Counted from the first letter of the stretch, positions 11,503 to 21,214 are shown. The stretch: 64,000 nt of DNA from Enterococcus sp. DIV1094 (GCF_017316305.2 NZ_CP147250.1:2603001-2667000), one strand, 5' to 3'. A program made the numbers and translations. The notes: a model not told the origin generated them from the letters alone.

Positions 11503-11538
11503 AAAAAAATCAGCTCTCATCATAGAGGGCTGATTTTT
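11503..11538. terminator. Bidirectional terminator ilvE / fabI
   Basis: Arms AAAAAATCAGCTCTC and GAGGGCTGATTTTTT around an ATCATA loop, A-tract on one side and T-tract on the other. It serves convergent ilvE and fabI. Confidence 0.9.
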
Positions 11539-11548
11539 TGTTCGTTGA

Positions 11549-12304
11549 TTAAGACAAGTGAACACCTTTATCGACATAAATGATGTCACCGATGATCCCA
11601 CTTGATAACGGGCTGATCAAGAACGCACAAGTATTACCGACTTCTTCGATCGTTACTCCTTGTTGATCAGGTGTACGTGACTCAGATAGTTCGATCAATT
11701 TTTGGTAGTCTTTCACACCAGTTACTGCTAACGTTTTGATCGCACCAGCTGAAATTCCATTGACACGGATTCCTTTAGGTGAAAATTCTGAAGCTAAGTA
11801 GCGAATAGCTGCTTCTAGTGATGCTTTTGCGATCCCCATCATGTTGTAGTTAGGGATTGCTCGTTGTGAGCCAAGATAAGACATACTTACGATCCCACTG
11901 TTAGGTGCTAAGTATTTTTGTGCATATTTTGATACAGCGATCAAAGAATAGCTGCTGATATCTTGCGCTAATTGATAGCCGTCTCGAGAGATATCAGACA
12001 CATTACCTGAAAGCTCTTCTTTGTTGGCATAGGCGATCGCGTGGACTAAGCCATGGATCTCGCCCGCATATTCACCGATCGCATCCATTGCTTTTTCGAT
12101 GCTCTCGTCGCTTGCTACATCGCATTCCACTGTGAAAGCATCTTCACCGACTAATTTGACTAGTGATTTCTTCATGCGTTCATTTTGATACGTATAGATG
12201 ATCTCCGCGCCTTGTTGCATCATTGCTTCTGCACAACCCCAAGCAATACTACGTTTATTCGCAACGCCCATGATCACGATTTTTTTTCCTTCTAAAAAAG
12301 ACAT
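11549..12304 (-). CDS. fabI: Enoyl-ACP reductase (NADH)
   Basis: Final reductive step of type II fatty-acid elongation; 251 aa SDR-fold enzyme. The N-terminal nucleotide loop is GVANKRSIAWG, and the catalytic Tyr-Xaa6-Lys is seen in the YNMMGIAKASLEA stretch. The start is ATG at 12302-12304 with AAAGGAG about 8 bases upstream; the open frame continues upstream without a ribosome site. It is divergent from the FabZ-family gene, and both promoters carry FabT-like palindromes. Confidence 0.96.
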   Translation of the reverse strand: MSFLEGKKIVIMGVANKRSIAWGCAEAMMQQGAEIIYTYQNERMKKSLVKLVGEDAFTVECDVASDESIEKAMDAIGEYAGEIHGLVHAIAYANKEELSGNVSDISRDGYQLAQDISSYSLIAVSKYAQKYLAPNSGIVSMSYLGSQRAIPNYNMMGIAKASLEAAIRYLASEFSPKGIRVNGISAGAIKTLAVTGVKDYQKLIELSESRTPDQQGVTIEEVGNTCAFLISPLSSGIIGDIIYVDKGVHLS

Positions 12305-12380
12305 ATAGACACTCCTTTGATTCAATAAAAGTTTTGTGTGACGAAAATATAAGTGCAAAAAAATAACTTCTTGATTTCTT

Positions 12381-12410
12381 ATTATTAAGTAAAATGCTTT
12401 GATTGTCAAA
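12381..12410 (-). promoter_or_regulatory. fabI promoter with FabT-like operator
   Basis: On the minus strand TTGACA (12404-12409) is followed after 17 bases by AATAAT (12381-12386). The -35 lies inside the inverted repeat TTTGA-TTG-TCAAA (12398-12410), which matches the core of the FabT consensus (TTTGA-N3-TCAAA). FabT bound to acyl-ACP would cover the -35. Confidence 0.75.
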
Positions 12411-12458
12411 CTATTTTTTTGATGAATAAAAAATGATTGCCAAATAATCAAGAATATG

Positions 12459-12479
12459 ATACTTTGATAATCAAAGTAT
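12459..12479 (+). promoter_or_regulatory. FabT-like operator upstream of fabZ
   Basis: A 21-base perfect inverted repeat around one central base, with core ACTTTGATAATCAAAGT (12461-12477). It carries the FabT half-sites TTTGA/TCAAA. A possible -35 TTGCCA at 12437-12442 lies 17 bases before TACTTT at 12460-12465, so the operator would overlap the -10. Confidence 0.75.
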
Positions 12480-12514
12480 TGATTACGGCAATTGCCTGAA
12501 AGAAGGAGTAAACT

Positions 12515-12955
12515 ATGTCATACGCACTATCAGCAACGGAAGTAATGGATCTTATTCCAAACCGTTATCCAATTTGTTATATCGATTACGTTGATTCGAT
12601 CGATTCTGGAAAGAAGATCATTGCAACGAAAAATGTAACGATCAATGAAGATTTTTTCCAAGGTCATTTTCCTGACAACCCTGTCATGCCGGGGGCTTTG
12701 ATCTTAGAAACCCTTGCACAAGCAGGCTCTATCTTGATCTTGAAATCAGAAGAGTTCTTAGGTAAACGTGCGTATATCGGGGGGATCAACAAAGCAAAAT
12801 TCCGCCAAAAAGTCGTTCCTGGTGATGTGATGAAATGTCATTTTGAGATCATCAAAATGAAAGGTCCAGTAGGGACTGCTATTTCTGAAGCCTTTGTCGA
12901 TGACAAAAAAGTATGTGAATGCGAGTTTACATTTATCGTCAACGAACAAGCCTAA
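12515..12955 (+). CDS. fabZ: 3-hydroxyacyl-ACP dehydratase, FabZ family (possibly FabN-type)
   Basis: 146-aa single hot-dog enzyme. Catalytic His lies in GHFPDNPVMPG and Glu in LILETLAQAGS. It removes water from 3-hydroxyacyl-ACP in membrane lipid synthesis. In enterococci a FabZ paralogue that also isomerises the double bond (FabN/FabZ1) is found near fabI, outside the large fab cluster; that setting applies here, so the bifunctional form is possible. FabN and FabZ cannot be separated by motif alone. AAGGAG precedes the ATG by 8 bases. No partner ketosynthase follows. Confidence 0.88.
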   Translation: MSYALSATEVMDLIPNRYPICYIDYVDSIDSGKKIIATKNVTINEDFFQGHFPDNPVMPGALILETLAQAGSILILKSEEFLGKRAYIGGINKAKFRQKVVPGDVMKCHFEIIKMKGPVGTAISEAFVDDKKVCECEFTFIVNEQA

Positions 12956-13042
12956 GGACAGTATTGCGCTTTAAGGAGGCAGAGATCGCTTCCTCAAGAA
13001 AAAAATAAATGAAGATAGGAAAGTGGACCATCATTTTCCTTA

Positions 13043-13094
13043 AAAAAAGAATCATCTTGCGGATAGGTTTCTATTCGCGGATGATTCTTTTTTG
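13043..13094 (+). terminator. Terminator after fabZ
   Basis: Arms AAAAAAGAATCATC and GATGATTCTTTTTT, with nested GCG/CGC and GATAG/CTAT pairs. The 12956-13285 gap holds this, an AT-rich stretch, and the terminator of the convergent gene; I see no gene in it. Confidence 0.85.
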
Positions 13095-13207
13095 CGCTTT
13101 TCTAAAGGTTGCTACAAAAGTTTAAGTTTTTTTAAACTTAAATGATAATAAATCTTTTTTTCGTAAAAAAATAAAAAATAGTCTTATCTCGAAAATTCAG
13201 GGAAATC

Positions 13208-13258
13208 TAAAAAAGAGACGCCCAAAAAGTAATCTACTTTTAAGGCATCTCTTTTTTA
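13208..13258 (-). terminator. Terminator of the cyclophilin lipoprotein gene
   Basis: Arms AAAAAAGAGACGCC and GGCATCTCTTTTTT with an AT-rich inner hairpin (AAAAGTA/TACTTTT). Symmetric A and T tracts allow use on either strand; placement suits the minus-strand gene. Confidence 0.85.
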
Positions 13259-13285
13259 GTTCAGCTGTCAACGTACAATCGACTG

Positions 13286-14038
13286 CTATTTTGCTTCTTG
13301 TAAGATATTGATTTTTTCAATCTTCACATCTTCTGTTGGTTTGTCTGAGCTATCTGTTTCGACAGCTGCAATCGCATCAACGACATCCATGCCTTCAACT
13401 ACTTGCCCAAAGACAGTGTATTCACCATCTAAGCTAGGGTAGCCACCGTCTTTATAAGCGTCGATGATTGCTTGTGGGTAATCATCTTTTAATAGGCCAT
13501 CATGCATATCATCTGAATTTTGGACGATGAAGAACTGACTGCCGTTACTGTTTGGATCTTGTGTACGAGCCATTGAGAGAGCTCCGCGAATGTTGTAAAG
13601 TTGGTTTGAGATCTCTGTTTCAAAGCCTTCTCCCCAAATACTTTCTCCGCCAGTACCGTTTCCTTCAGGGTCGCCACCTTGGATCATAAAGTCTTGGATC
13701 ACACGATGGAAAGTAACGCCTTCATAGTAACCATCTTTGGCGTGAGTCATAAAGTTCTCTACTGCTTTTGGTGCAAGCTCTGGGAACAATTTGATCTTGA
13801 TCGTTCCTTTACTTGTGACCATTTCAACTAGATCTTCGTTATCAGCAACTTCTGTATTCAATTGAGGTAATTCTAATGAATTTAGATCAATACTTTCTAC
13901 AGTGCTCGTCTCTGTTGTTTTTTCTGTTGTTTCGTTCGTACTTGAAGATGCGTTATCTGAACCATTCGAAGTACAACCTGCTGCAAATAATAGCGTTGCA
14001 GCCATACTCATGCTTAAAAATAATTTTTTGTGTTTCAT
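13286..14038 (-). CDS. Cyclophilin-type peptidyl-prolyl isomerase lipoprotein
   Basis: 250 aa, extracellular, lipid-anchored. Signal peptide with lipobox FAAGC, a Ser/Thr-rich linker, then a cyclophilin domain from about residue 75 with FHRVIQDFMIQGGDPEGNG and the SMARTQDPNSNGSQFFI active-site run. It speeds proline isomerisation in exported proteins. The start at 14036-14038 has AAAGGA 7 bases upstream; the longer frame to 14086 lacks one and would hide the signal peptide. Monocistronic. Confidence 0.93.
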   Translation of the reverse strand: MKHKKLFLSMSMAATLLFAAGCTSNGSDNASSSTNETTEKTTETSTVESIDLNSLELPQLNTEVADNEDLVEMVTSKGTIKIKLFPELAPKAVENFMTHAKDGYYEGVTFHRVIQDFMIQGGDPEGNGTGGESIWGEGFETEISNQLYNIRGALSMARTQDPNSNGSQFFIVQNSDDMHDGLLKDDYPQAIIDAYKDGGYPSLDGEYTVFGQVVEGMDVVDAIAAVETDSSDKPTEDVKIEKINILQEAK

Positions 14039-14161
14039 AAGTAATTCCTTTCTGATTTTGTTCGTTGTTATCTTTAATGATAGCAAATTATAAGATAAAT
14101 ACCTACACTTTTTCTTATAATAAACGAAATTATTTAATAAACATTAAAAGGTGTAGACCAT

Positions 14162-14182
14162 TTGAAAGCGGTTTGTTATAAT
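14162..14182 (+). promoter_or_regulatory. Extended -10 promoter with cre-like site
   Basis: TGTTATAAT (14174-14182) is an extended -10. The 16 bases from 14162 (TTGAAAGCGGTTTGTT) fit the CcpA cre consensus WTGNAANCGNWNNCWW at all but one position and overlap the promoter, so catabolite repression of the next gene is plausible. Confidence 0.55.
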
Positions 14183-14224
14183 GTAAGTGGATACAAAAAC
14201 GCACATCCAGGAGGGTAACATTAC

Positions 14225-15316
14225 ATGGGAAAATTAGGGATTTCAATTTATCCAGAACGTTCAACATTTGAAAAGGACAAAGAATATTTAGATTTAGCAC
14301 ATAAATATGGATTCAAACGTGTGTTCACAAGTTTATTACAAATTGCCGATGACAAAGAAAAAGTTCTGGCAGAATTTAAAAAAGTAGTTGATTACGCTAA
14401 TGAATTAGAGATGGAAGTCATGGTCGATATCAATCCGGCGTTATTTGAACAGTTAGAAATCTCGTATGATGATCTATCTTTCTTTGAGGAGATGGGTGCT
14501 GATGGCATTCGTCTTGATATTGGTTTCACTGGAGCAGAAGAAGCAAAAATGACTCGTAATCCTTATAACATCAAAATCGAGATCAATATGAGTTCTGGCA
14601 CGAATTATGTAGACAATATCATGAGCTATTCTCCAAATACTGATAATTTGTTAGGTTCGCATAACTTCTATCCTCATCGCTATTCTGGATTAGGATACGA
14701 TCATTTTGTCGCTTGCTCGGAGAAATTCCGTAAATATAATTTAAATACAATGGCTTTCGTCAATTCGCAAACGGCGGATTTTGGTCCATGGCCAACACAA
14801 GACGGGCTTTGCTCATTAGAAGATCATCGCGATCTAGAAATCGCAACACAAGTCAAACACTTGATGTTAACTGGTTTGATCGATGATATTTCGGTAGGGA
14901 ATGCCTACGCAAGTGAAGAAGAGTTGCGCGCGATGTCAGAAGCCTTCTTTGCAAGCTATCCAACATTGAAAGTAGATGTCGCAGACGATATCACAGAAGA
15001 CGAGCGCATTTGTTTATTTGATAATCTTCATAGTTATCGTGGCGACCGCTCAGAGTATATCTTGCGTTCAACAATGACACGTATCTACTACAAAGACAAA
15101 CCTTTCCCAGCGCATAACACGAAAGATATGACGCGTGGGGATGTATTGATCGATAACGTTGGTTACGGGCAATACAAAGGCGAAACGCAAATCGCTTTAA
15201 AAGAAATGAAGAATGATGGACGAGTGAATGTAGTGGGGCGTATCTCAGATGACGAGTTGTTCTTACTTGATTTCTTAAAACCATGGTCAAACTTCAAGTT
15301 GATCGAAAGCAAATAA
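14225..15316 (+). CDS. DUF871 / MupG-family TIM-barrel protein
   Basis: 363 aa, cytoplasmic, opening GKLGISIYPE with the ADGIRLDIGFTG barrel strand. The DUF871 family includes MupG of Staphylococcus, a 6-phospho-N-acetylmuramidase that splits MurNAc-6P-GlcNAc after PTS uptake during cell-wall recycling. CAGGAGG lies 9 bases before the ATG. No PTS or MurQ gene is next to it, so pathway assignment is family-based. The cre-like site in its promoter fits a sugar-catabolic role. Confidence 0.85.
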   Translation: MGKLGISIYPERSTFEKDKEYLDLAHKYGFKRVFTSLLQIADDKEKVLAEFKKVVDYANELEMEVMVDINPALFEQLEISYDDLSFFEEMGADGIRLDIGFTGAEEAKMTRNPYNIKIEINMSSGTNYVDNIMSYSPNTDNLLGSHNFYPHRYSGLGYDHFVACSEKFRKYNLNTMAFVNSQTADFGPWPTQDGLCSLEDHRDLEIATQVKHLMLTGLIDDISVGNAYASEEELRAMSEAFFASYPTLKVDVADDITEDERICLFDNLHSYRGDRSEYILRSTMTRIYYKDKPFPAHNTKDMTRGDVLIDNVGYGQYKGETQIALKEMKNDGRVNVVGRISDDELFLLDFLKPWSNFKLIESK

Positions 15317-15345
15317 ATACGTTTAGAACGATTAAAATAGTCAGT

Positions 15346-15392
15346 CAAAAGAGACCTGTAAAGCCGCAATCGCTTAACAGGTCTCTTCTTTT
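15346..15392 (+). terminator. Terminator after the DUF871 gene
   Basis: AAAAGAGACCTGT and ACAGGTCTCTTCTTTT arms around a 17-base loop, with T-tract. Confidence 0.88.
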
Positions 15393-15490
15393 CAATCACA
15401 ATTATTATTTATTCCACATTGCATCACACGGACTCTTTGTTTATACTAATTCCAGATAGTACGTTAATGTAAAAGCAAGGAAGGTATAAA

Positions 15491-16423
15491 ATGAAACTTT
15501 GGATCAAGATTTTAATCGGTGCAGCATTACTCGTAACAGTCGTATTAGTCTTTGCGGGAAATTATTTTTATAATTATGCTGTTGTTCCTTCAGAAAAAGA
15601 TTTTTTGGAAGGCGATACGCCAGGAACAACTAAAACAAATGAAGAATCAGCGGCGCAATCGTGGTTTGCAAACCCTGAAAATCGTAAAGAGTGGCACCAG
15701 ACATCTGCAGATGGTTTGGAGCTATCCGCAATTTATCTGCCCGCTTCATACAGCCACAAAACAGCAATCGTCGCTCACGGGTATATGGGGGATGCGGAAA
15801 CAATGGCAAACTATGCGAAGATGTTCCATGATCTTGGCTACAATGTATTAGTACCCGATGCGCGTGGACATGGGAAAAGCGAAGGAGATTATATCGGTTT
15901 CGGTTGGCACGAACGTAAAGATTACGTGAAGTGGATCGATCAAGTGATCGAAACAAATGGGCAATCGGAGGAGATCGTCCTTTATGGTATCAGTATGGGG
16001 GCTGCAACTGTCATGATGACTAGTGGGGAAACGCTGCCTGCAAATGTTAAGGCGATCATCGAAGATTGCGGATATTCATCAGTCAATGAAGAGTTGAGCT
16101 ATCAGCTGAATGAACTGTTTGGTTTACCGCCATTTCCATTGATCCAAGTTACTAGCCTGATGACAAAAATCAGAGCAGGCTATTTCTTTGGAGAAGCTGA
16201 TTCAATCAAACAACTAGAAAAAAATAAATTACCAATGCTGTTTATCCATGGCGATGCAGATACATTCGTTCCATACGAAATGTTAGACAAAGTTTATCAA
16301 GCGACAAATGGACCGAAAGAAAAATATGTCGTTCCAGGAGCAGAACATGCCAAAGCATATTCGGTTGATCCTGAGAAGTATCAGCAAACTGTAAGCAGTT
16401 TTTTAGAAAAATATGTAAAATAG
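15491..16423 (+). CDS. Membrane-anchored or secreted alpha/beta hydrolase
   Basis: 310 aa. A hydrophobic N-terminus (about residues 5-25) without a lipobox is followed by an alpha/beta-hydrolase core. The nucleophile elbow is GISMGA with serine, the oxyanion strand is HGYMGDAE, then PDARGHGKSEGD, the acid in HGDADTFVPYE, and the catalytic His in GAEHAKAY. Family members are carboxylesterases or acyltransferases; substrate is not predictable. AAGGAAGG precedes the ATG. It has its own terminator and appears monocistronic. Confidence 0.85.
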   Translation: MKLWIKILIGAALLVTVVLVFAGNYFYNYAVVPSEKDFLEGDTPGTTKTNEESAAQSWFANPENRKEWHQTSADGLELSAIYLPASYSHKTAIVAHGYMGDAETMANYAKMFHDLGYNVLVPDARGHGKSEGDYIGFGWHERKDYVKWIDQVIETNGQSEEIVLYGISMGAATVMMTSGETLPANVKAIIEDCGYSSVNEELSYQLNELFGLPPFPLIQVTSLMTKIRAGYFFGEADSIKQLEKNKLPMLFIHGDADTFVPYEMLDKVYQATNGPKEKYVVPGAEHAKAYSVDPEKYQQTVSSFLEKYVK

Positions 16424-16486
16424 CGGTTGTGACCAAAGTGTTTCTTAAAGAACTTTTTTGAAACGTTTGGTCACAACGTTTTATTT
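16424..16486 (+). terminator. Terminator after the hydrolase
   Basis: CGGTTGTGACCAAA pairs with TTTGGTCACAACG, with further AGTGTTTC/GAAACG pairing; TTTTATTTT follows. The arm begins directly after the stop codon. Confidence 0.85.
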
Positions 16487-16663
16487 TGTCTTGATTCATT
16501 CTTGCAGTAAAATAAAGAAAGAGTCAGGAATTTCCGTGAAACTTTCAGTTTAATGATGGACAAACGGTCCATTCACCGATAAAATAGACAGGACTTGTGT
16601 TTATTGTGGAGATTCAGGTAGTCATATAGTAAGAATAGATAAATGAAATAGGAGGACGAAAAT

Positions 16664-17977
16664 ATGTCCATGTTTTTAGATCAAGTAACGATCGACGTGA
16701 AGGCTGGTAAAGGCGGCGACGGGATGGTTGCCTTTCGTAGAGAAAAATATGTACCTGACGGTGGTCCTGCAGGTGGCGATGGTGGTCAAGGCGGCGATGT
16801 GATCTTAGTCGTTGACGAAGGATTACGTACGTTGATGGACTTCCGTTTCAACCGTCACTTTAAGGCTCAACCAGGAGAAAATGGTATGAGTAAAGGGATG
16901 CACGGACGTGGGTCAGATGATACGTATGTCAAAGTGCCTCAAGGAACAACAGTCCGTGATGCCGAAACAGGTGCGTTATTAGGTGATCTGATTGAAGATG
17001 GCCAAACGTTAGTAGTTGCCAAAGGTGGACGTGGCGGACGTGGAAATATCCGCTTTGCTTCTCCAAGAAACCCTGCACCAGAGATTGCAGAAAATGGAGA
17101 ACCGGGACAAGAGCGTAAAATCGAATTAGAATTAAAAGTTTTAGCAGACGTAGGTCTAGTTGGCTTTCCTTCAGTAGGAAAATCAACCTTACTTTCAGTG
17201 ATTTCTTCTGCCAGACCAAAAATCGGTGCGTATCATTTTACGACACTAGTACCCAATTTAGGGATGGTCACAACAAGTGACGGACGGAGTTTTGCTGCGG
17301 CGGATCTTCCTGGTTTGATCGAAGGCGCTTCTCAAGGTGTCGGCTTAGGTACACAATTTTTACGCCATATCGAGCGTACCCGCGTGATTTTGCATGTCAT
17401 TGATATGAGTGGCATGGAAGGCCGCGACCCTTATGAAGATTACTTGGCGATCAACCACGAATTGTCTTCACATAACTTGCGCTTGTTGGAACGCCCACAA
17501 ATCATCGTTGCCAATAAAATGGATATGCCAGATGCAGAAGAAAACTTAGTGAAGTTCAAAGAGCAATTAAATAAAAACAAAGAAGATGAATTTGCGGACG
17601 ACATACCAGTATTCCCAATCTCTGGCGTGACTCGTAAAGGATTAGATGCGTTGCTGAATGCGACAGCTGATCTATTAGAAGTAACACCAGAATTCCCATT
17701 ATATGAGGAAGAGATCGAGGAAGAAACCGTTCATTATGGCTTCAACCCAGAAGGTCCTGAATTTACGATCGATCGTGAGCCGGATGCAACATGGGTATTG
17801 TCAGGTGAGAAGATCGAGAAGTTATTCCAAATGACCAACTTCGACCATGATGAAACAGTTATGCGTTTTGCACGTCAATTACGTGGTATGGGTGTCGATG
17901 AAGCATTACGTGCCCGAGGAGCGAAAGACGGCGATTTAGTACGCATTGGCGAATTTGAGTTTGAATTTGTAGAGTAA
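16664..17977 (+). CDS. obg: Obg GTPase
   Basis: 437 aa essential GTPase acting in 50S ribosome assembly and stress signalling. Three domains are visible: the glycine-rich OBG fold (1 to about 158; [24 protein letters not shown]), the G domain (G1 GFPSVGKST, switch region, [14 protein letters not shown]), and the C-terminal OCT domain (about 350-437) seen in Firmicutes. AGGAGG precedes the ATG. Followed by a terminator at 18135; the 275-base gap before the next gene holds no convincing gene. Confidence 0.97.
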   Translation: MSMFLDQVTIDVKAGKGGDGMVAFRREKYVPDGGPAGGDGGQGGDVILVVDEGLRTLMDFRFNRHFKAQPGENGMSKGMHGRGSDDTYVKVPQGTTVRDAETGALLGDLIEDGQTLVVAKGGRGGRGNIRFASPRNPAPEIAENGEPGQERKIELELKVLADVGLVGFPSVGKSTLLSVISSARPKIGAYHFTTLVPNLGMVTTSDGRSFAAADLPGLIEGASQGVGLGTQFLRHIERTRVILHVIDMSGMEGRDPYEDYLAINHELSSHNLRLLERPQIIVANKMDMPDAEENLVKFKEQLNKNKEDEFADDIPVFPISGVTRKGLDALLNATADLLEVTPEFPLYEEEIEEETVHYGFNPEGPEFTIDREPDATWVLSGEKIEKLFQMTNFDHDETVMRFARQLRGMGVDEALRARGAKDGDLVRIGEFEFEFVE

Positions 17978-18134
17978 GCTCTTTTTAGACAATAACGATT
18001 GCAATGAAAGACAGCATAAGAAAACATTCCACTCTAGGTAGTAAGGCAAGATCGGAGAAAGAAATACACCATATTTTGCGGATTTTGTCTTACTCACATA
18101 AGAGTTGGTTTTTGCTTACTGTTTATTCGATTTT

Positions 18135-18166
18135 AGGAGATGACGGATGTCATACTCCTTTTTTTG
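18135..18166 (+). terminator. Terminator downstream of obg
   Basis: AGGAGATGAC pairs with GTCATACTCCT (one bulge) followed by eight T residues. Confidence 0.8.
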
Positions 18167-18253
18167 TATACTGCGTTATTTTTTGAAGGGTTTCCCTTTT
18201 ATTTTTGGTTATTCCAAGGTACACTAAAAGAAAATGAGAAAGAGGCGATCTCT

Positions 18254-18841
18254 ATGAGCAAACGAGTGATCATATTAAATTTTGAGTTGGAAAGTCAAGC
18301 TTATCAAGCATTTTCTGAAATCAAAAAGCTTCACATGACAAGAGCAATCAAAGGCGAACAAATGGCGGTCATCAGCCATGTTTCAAATGGGGCACATCAA
18401 TTTAAAATCGAAGACTTTTTAGATTTTACTGGAAACAATAAATCTTCTAAAGGCGGCCTTATCGGAATGTTAGTAGGTGTTTTAGGCGGACCATTAGGGA
18501 TTTTGTTAGGCTGGTTTGCCGGTGGGATGATTGGTGCGAGCCAAGACGCAAAAGAAATCAAAGATGCACAAACTGTGTTTGATTTTGTGGGCAATAAGAT
18601 CGGTGAAGGTGCAACAGGTCTGATATTAATTGCGGAAGAAGAGGATAACCGACCATTGAATCAACTTGTGATGATGGAATTAGGTGGAGAAATCACTCGT
18701 TTGGATTATGAAGAAGTAGAGCAAGACGTTCATGATGCAACAGAAGTTGAAAAACATGCAAAAGAAACAGCGCAGAAAAATTGGGATGAAAAACATCAAA
18801 AGCCAACCGCTGGCTCAGAGGATTCTACACCTTCTGAATAA
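18254..18841 (+). CDS. DUF1269-family protein with glycine-rich hydrophobic segment
   Basis: 195 aa. The N-terminal half begins SKRVIILNFELESQAYQAF and the pattern KLHMTRAIKGEQMAVISHV matches DUF1269 proteins. A glycine-zipper-like hydrophobic stretch (GGLIGMLVGVLGGPLGILLG, about residues 69-88) suggests membrane association. The acidic, charged tail is probably disordered. The start is ATG 18254 with AGAGG 9 bases upstream; the open frame reaches back to 18140 but crosses the obg terminator. Function unknown. Confidence 0.8.
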   Translation: MSKRVIILNFELESQAYQAFSEIKKLHMTRAIKGEQMAVISHVSNGAHQFKIEDFLDFTGNNKSSKGGLIGMLVGVLGGPLGILLGWFAGGMIGASQDAKEIKDAQTVFDFVGNKIGEGATGLILIAEEEDNRPLNQLVMMELGGEITRLDYEEVEQDVHDATEVEKHAKETAQKNWDEKHQKPTAGSEDSTPSE

Positions 18842-18984
18842 GAAGAAAGCATCGAGAGTAGTATTTATTCAATCTTTTGGTTCAGGGAAAATCTTTCTAT
18901 GAACAAATATCCTACGACTTTCGGTTGATTGTCAGTTGATTTTCCCCTAAAATTAATAAGAATGAATAGAAAGTCAGGTAAATT

Positions 18985-19938
18985 ATGGAACTAGAATTTT
19001 TAGGTACAGGTGCAGGCGTTCCTGCAAAACATCGCAATGTCTCAAGCATCGCATTGAAACTATTAGACGAGCGAAATGAGATTTGGTTGTTTGATTGCGG
19101 TGAAGGCACACAGATGCAGATCCTGCGAACGAACATCCGCCCAAGAAAAATAGAAAAAATCTTTATCACTCACCTTCATGGCGATCATATTTTTGGTTTG
19201 CCAGGGTTGATCAGTAGTCGTTCTTTTCAAGGTGGTGAAACACCTTTAGAAATCTATGGCCCTAAAGGTACAGAAGCATTTGTGCGTAATGCATTGACGA
19301 TTTCTCAAACGAAACTAGGCTATCCACTCGTCTTTATCGAATTAAATGAAGAGCAGGCAATCTTTGAAGATGCCCATTTTTCTGTTTATACCAAAAAATT
19401 GAATCATGGCATCGATAGTTATGGGTATCGGGTCGTTGAGCATGATCATAAAGGCGAATTGCAAGTTGAAAAACTCAAGGAATTGAACATTCCCGCTGGT
19501 CCCATTTATGGTAAGCTGAAAAAAGGTGAGACCGTTCAATTAGAAAATGGACAGGTCATCAACGGCCGTGATTTTGTCGGACCCGATAAAAAAGGACGGA
19601 TCGTGACGATTTTAGGTGATACTCGTAAAACGACGAATTCCGTTTTGTTAGCGAAAGATGCTGATGTGTTGGTCCACGAAAGTACCTTCAATAAAAATGA
19701 AGCAAGAATGGCGCATAATTATTTCCATTCAACGACTCATCAAGCCGCAGAAGTGGCCAAAGAAGCGAATGTAAAAAGGTTACTATTGACTCATATCAGT
19801 GCAAGATATTTAGGAAAAGCAACAGTAGAACTTGAACAAGAAGCACAAGAAATCTTTCCAAATACAAAAGTCATGAAGGATTTTGAGATTGTGGATGTTC
19901 CATTTCAGGAGGAGAAACAGGATGAAATTAGAAAATAA
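18985..19938 (+). CDS. rnz: Ribonuclease Z
   Basis: 317-aa metallo-beta-lactamase-fold endonuclease that matures tRNA 3' ends. Motif II is [12 protein letters not shown]; further metal ligands appear in [11 protein letters not shown] and LLTHISARY, with GDTRKT before VHESTF. The start follows GTAAATT with only a weak ribosome site. Its last 17 bases overlap the next gene, whose AGGAGG lies inside rnz, so the two are translationally coupled. Confidence 0.95.
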   Translation: MELEFLGTGAGVPAKHRNVSSIALKLLDERNEIWLFDCGEGTQMQILRTNIRPRKIEKIFITHLHGDHIFGLPGLISSRSFQGGETPLEIYGPKGTEAFVRNALTISQTKLGYPLVFIELNEEQAIFEDAHFSVYTKKLNHGIDSYGYRVVEHDHKGELQVEKLKELNIPAGPIYGKLKKGETVQLENGQVINGRDFVGPDKKGRIVTILGDTRKTTNSVLLAKDADVLVHESTFNKNEARMAHNYFHSTTHQAAEVAKEANVKRLLLTHISARYLGKATVELEQEAQEIFPNTKVMKDFEIVDVPFQEEKQDEIRK

Positions 19939-20710
19939 AGTCGTTTTAGTCACTGGTGGCTCCGGTGGTTTAGGTGCGCAAATCTGTTATGAAGCAGCCA
20001 AACAAGGGGCAATCGTTGTCACTTGTGCCAGACGGATCCAACAAATCGGTGAAGTGAAGGCAGTTTGTCAAGAATTGAGCGGAAAACCAGCTTATGCGTT
20101 CCAATTAGATGTCAGCAACCCTGACAGCGTCGACGAACTATATACGAAAGTGATGGCTGAGGTCGGACGTGTCGATATTTTAGTCAATAATGCTGGATTC
20201 GGTATTTTTGAAGACTTTTTATCGTTTGATTTAGGCAAAGCCTATGATATGTTCGAGGTGAATGTCTTAGGTATGATGGTCTTGACGCAAAAATTTGCGA
20301 TCGATATGGCAGAAAGACGTGAAGGCCATATCATCAATGTGGCGTCTATGGCTGGAAAGATGGCGACAGCCAAATCAACGATCTATTCAGCGACTAAATT
20401 TGCTGTTTTAGGTTTCTCTAACGCGCTACGCTTAGAGTTGAAACCATTAGGAGTAGCTGTTACGACTGTTAATCCTGGACCGATCGAAACAGAATTTTTC
20501 GATAAAGCTGATCCAAGTGGCAGTTACTTGGAAAAAGTCGGACACCTCGTTTTAGATTCAGGGAAATTAGCTCAAACGATCGTGCGAGCGATGAAGCATC
20601 CTAAACGTGAGATCAACCAACCATTATTACTTGAGATCGCATCAAAATTTTATACTCTTTTCCCAACCATTGGAGATTACTTTGCAGGTGGAATTTTTAA
20701 TAAAAAGTAG
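19922..20710 (+). CDS. Short-chain dehydrogenase/reductase
   Basis: 262-aa classical SDR. NAD(P) loop [12 protein letters not shown] at about residue 90, the catalytic Ser in NVASMAG, and Tyr/Lys in YSATKFA. The start was set at ATG 19922 by AGGAGG at 19908-19913; the longer frame from 19883 has no site and lies within rnz. Substrate unknown. Lies between rnz and lapA in one operon (9-base gap to lapA). Confidence 0.92.
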   Translation: MKLENKVVLVTGGSGGLGAQICYEAAKQGAIVVTCARRIQQIGEVKAVCQELSGKPAYAFQLDVSNPDSVDELYTKVMAEVGRVDILVNNAGFGIFEDFLSFDLGKAYDMFEVNVLGMMVLTQKFAIDMAERREGHIINVASMAGKMATAKSTIYSATKFAVLGFSNALRLELKPLGVAVTTVNPGPIETEFFDKADPSGSYLEKVGHLVLDSGKLAQTIVRAMKHPKREINQPLLLEIASKFYTLFPTIGDYFAGGIFNKK

Positions 20711-20719
20711 GTGAAGTAA

Positions 20720-21154
20720 ATGAAAAAGCAAGGTAGTGTGATTGTTGGTTTTTTATTAGTATTGGTCATTGTTGTGTTTGCTGTATTGAATAATCAAAAT
20801 GTTCCTGTAAGCTTTGGTTTTGCTTCTTTTAACGCCCCATTGATCTTAGTGATCATCGGTTCGGCGTTGATCGGTGCATTGATCATCTTTTTAACAGCAT
20901 TTACAACATTATGGCAACAAAAGAAACAACTGAAACAATTAAGAAAAGAACTAGCAGAGAATCAAGCGGATATCCAAAAGAAAATCGAAGAGGCAACAGA
21001 AGAACAAAAAAGAGAATTTCGCAATGAACGTGCGGAGCTTGAAGCTGCCTATCAAGCAGAATTACAAGCAAAGCAAGCACAGATCGAACAAATGAAAACT
21101 CCATCTGAGTCCCCTTCTCAAACACCAAGACAAAGTGTCAATTACTTTGATTGA
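20720..21154 (+). CDS. LapA-domain small membrane protein
   Basis: 144 aa. Two hydrophobic helices (about residues 6-27 and 37-62, the second with LVIIGSALIGALIIFLT) are followed by a charged coiled coil rich in Lys, Glu and Gln. This matches the LapA (lipopolysaccharide assembly protein A-like) domain, common in Gram-positives with no proven role. It ends the rnz operon and is followed by a terminator into whose T-run the first insertion sequence inserted. Confidence 0.85.
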   Translation: MKKQGSVIVGFLLVLVIVVFAVLNNQNVPVSFGFASFNAPLILVIIGSALIGALIIFLTAFTTLWQQKKQLKQLRKELAENQADIQKKIEEATEEQKREFRNERAELEAAYQAELQAKQAQIEQMKTPSESPSQTPRQSVNYFD

Positions 21155-21214
21155 TCATGAGCGATTGCCAAAGTAGGCAAGCGAACCACTTTCGTAGAAA
21201 TGTTTAGCTCCGAG

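Noticed and set aside
18004..18186. 60-codon frame downstream of obg
   Set aside because: No ribosome site, odd composition, and it crosses the obg terminator hairpin.
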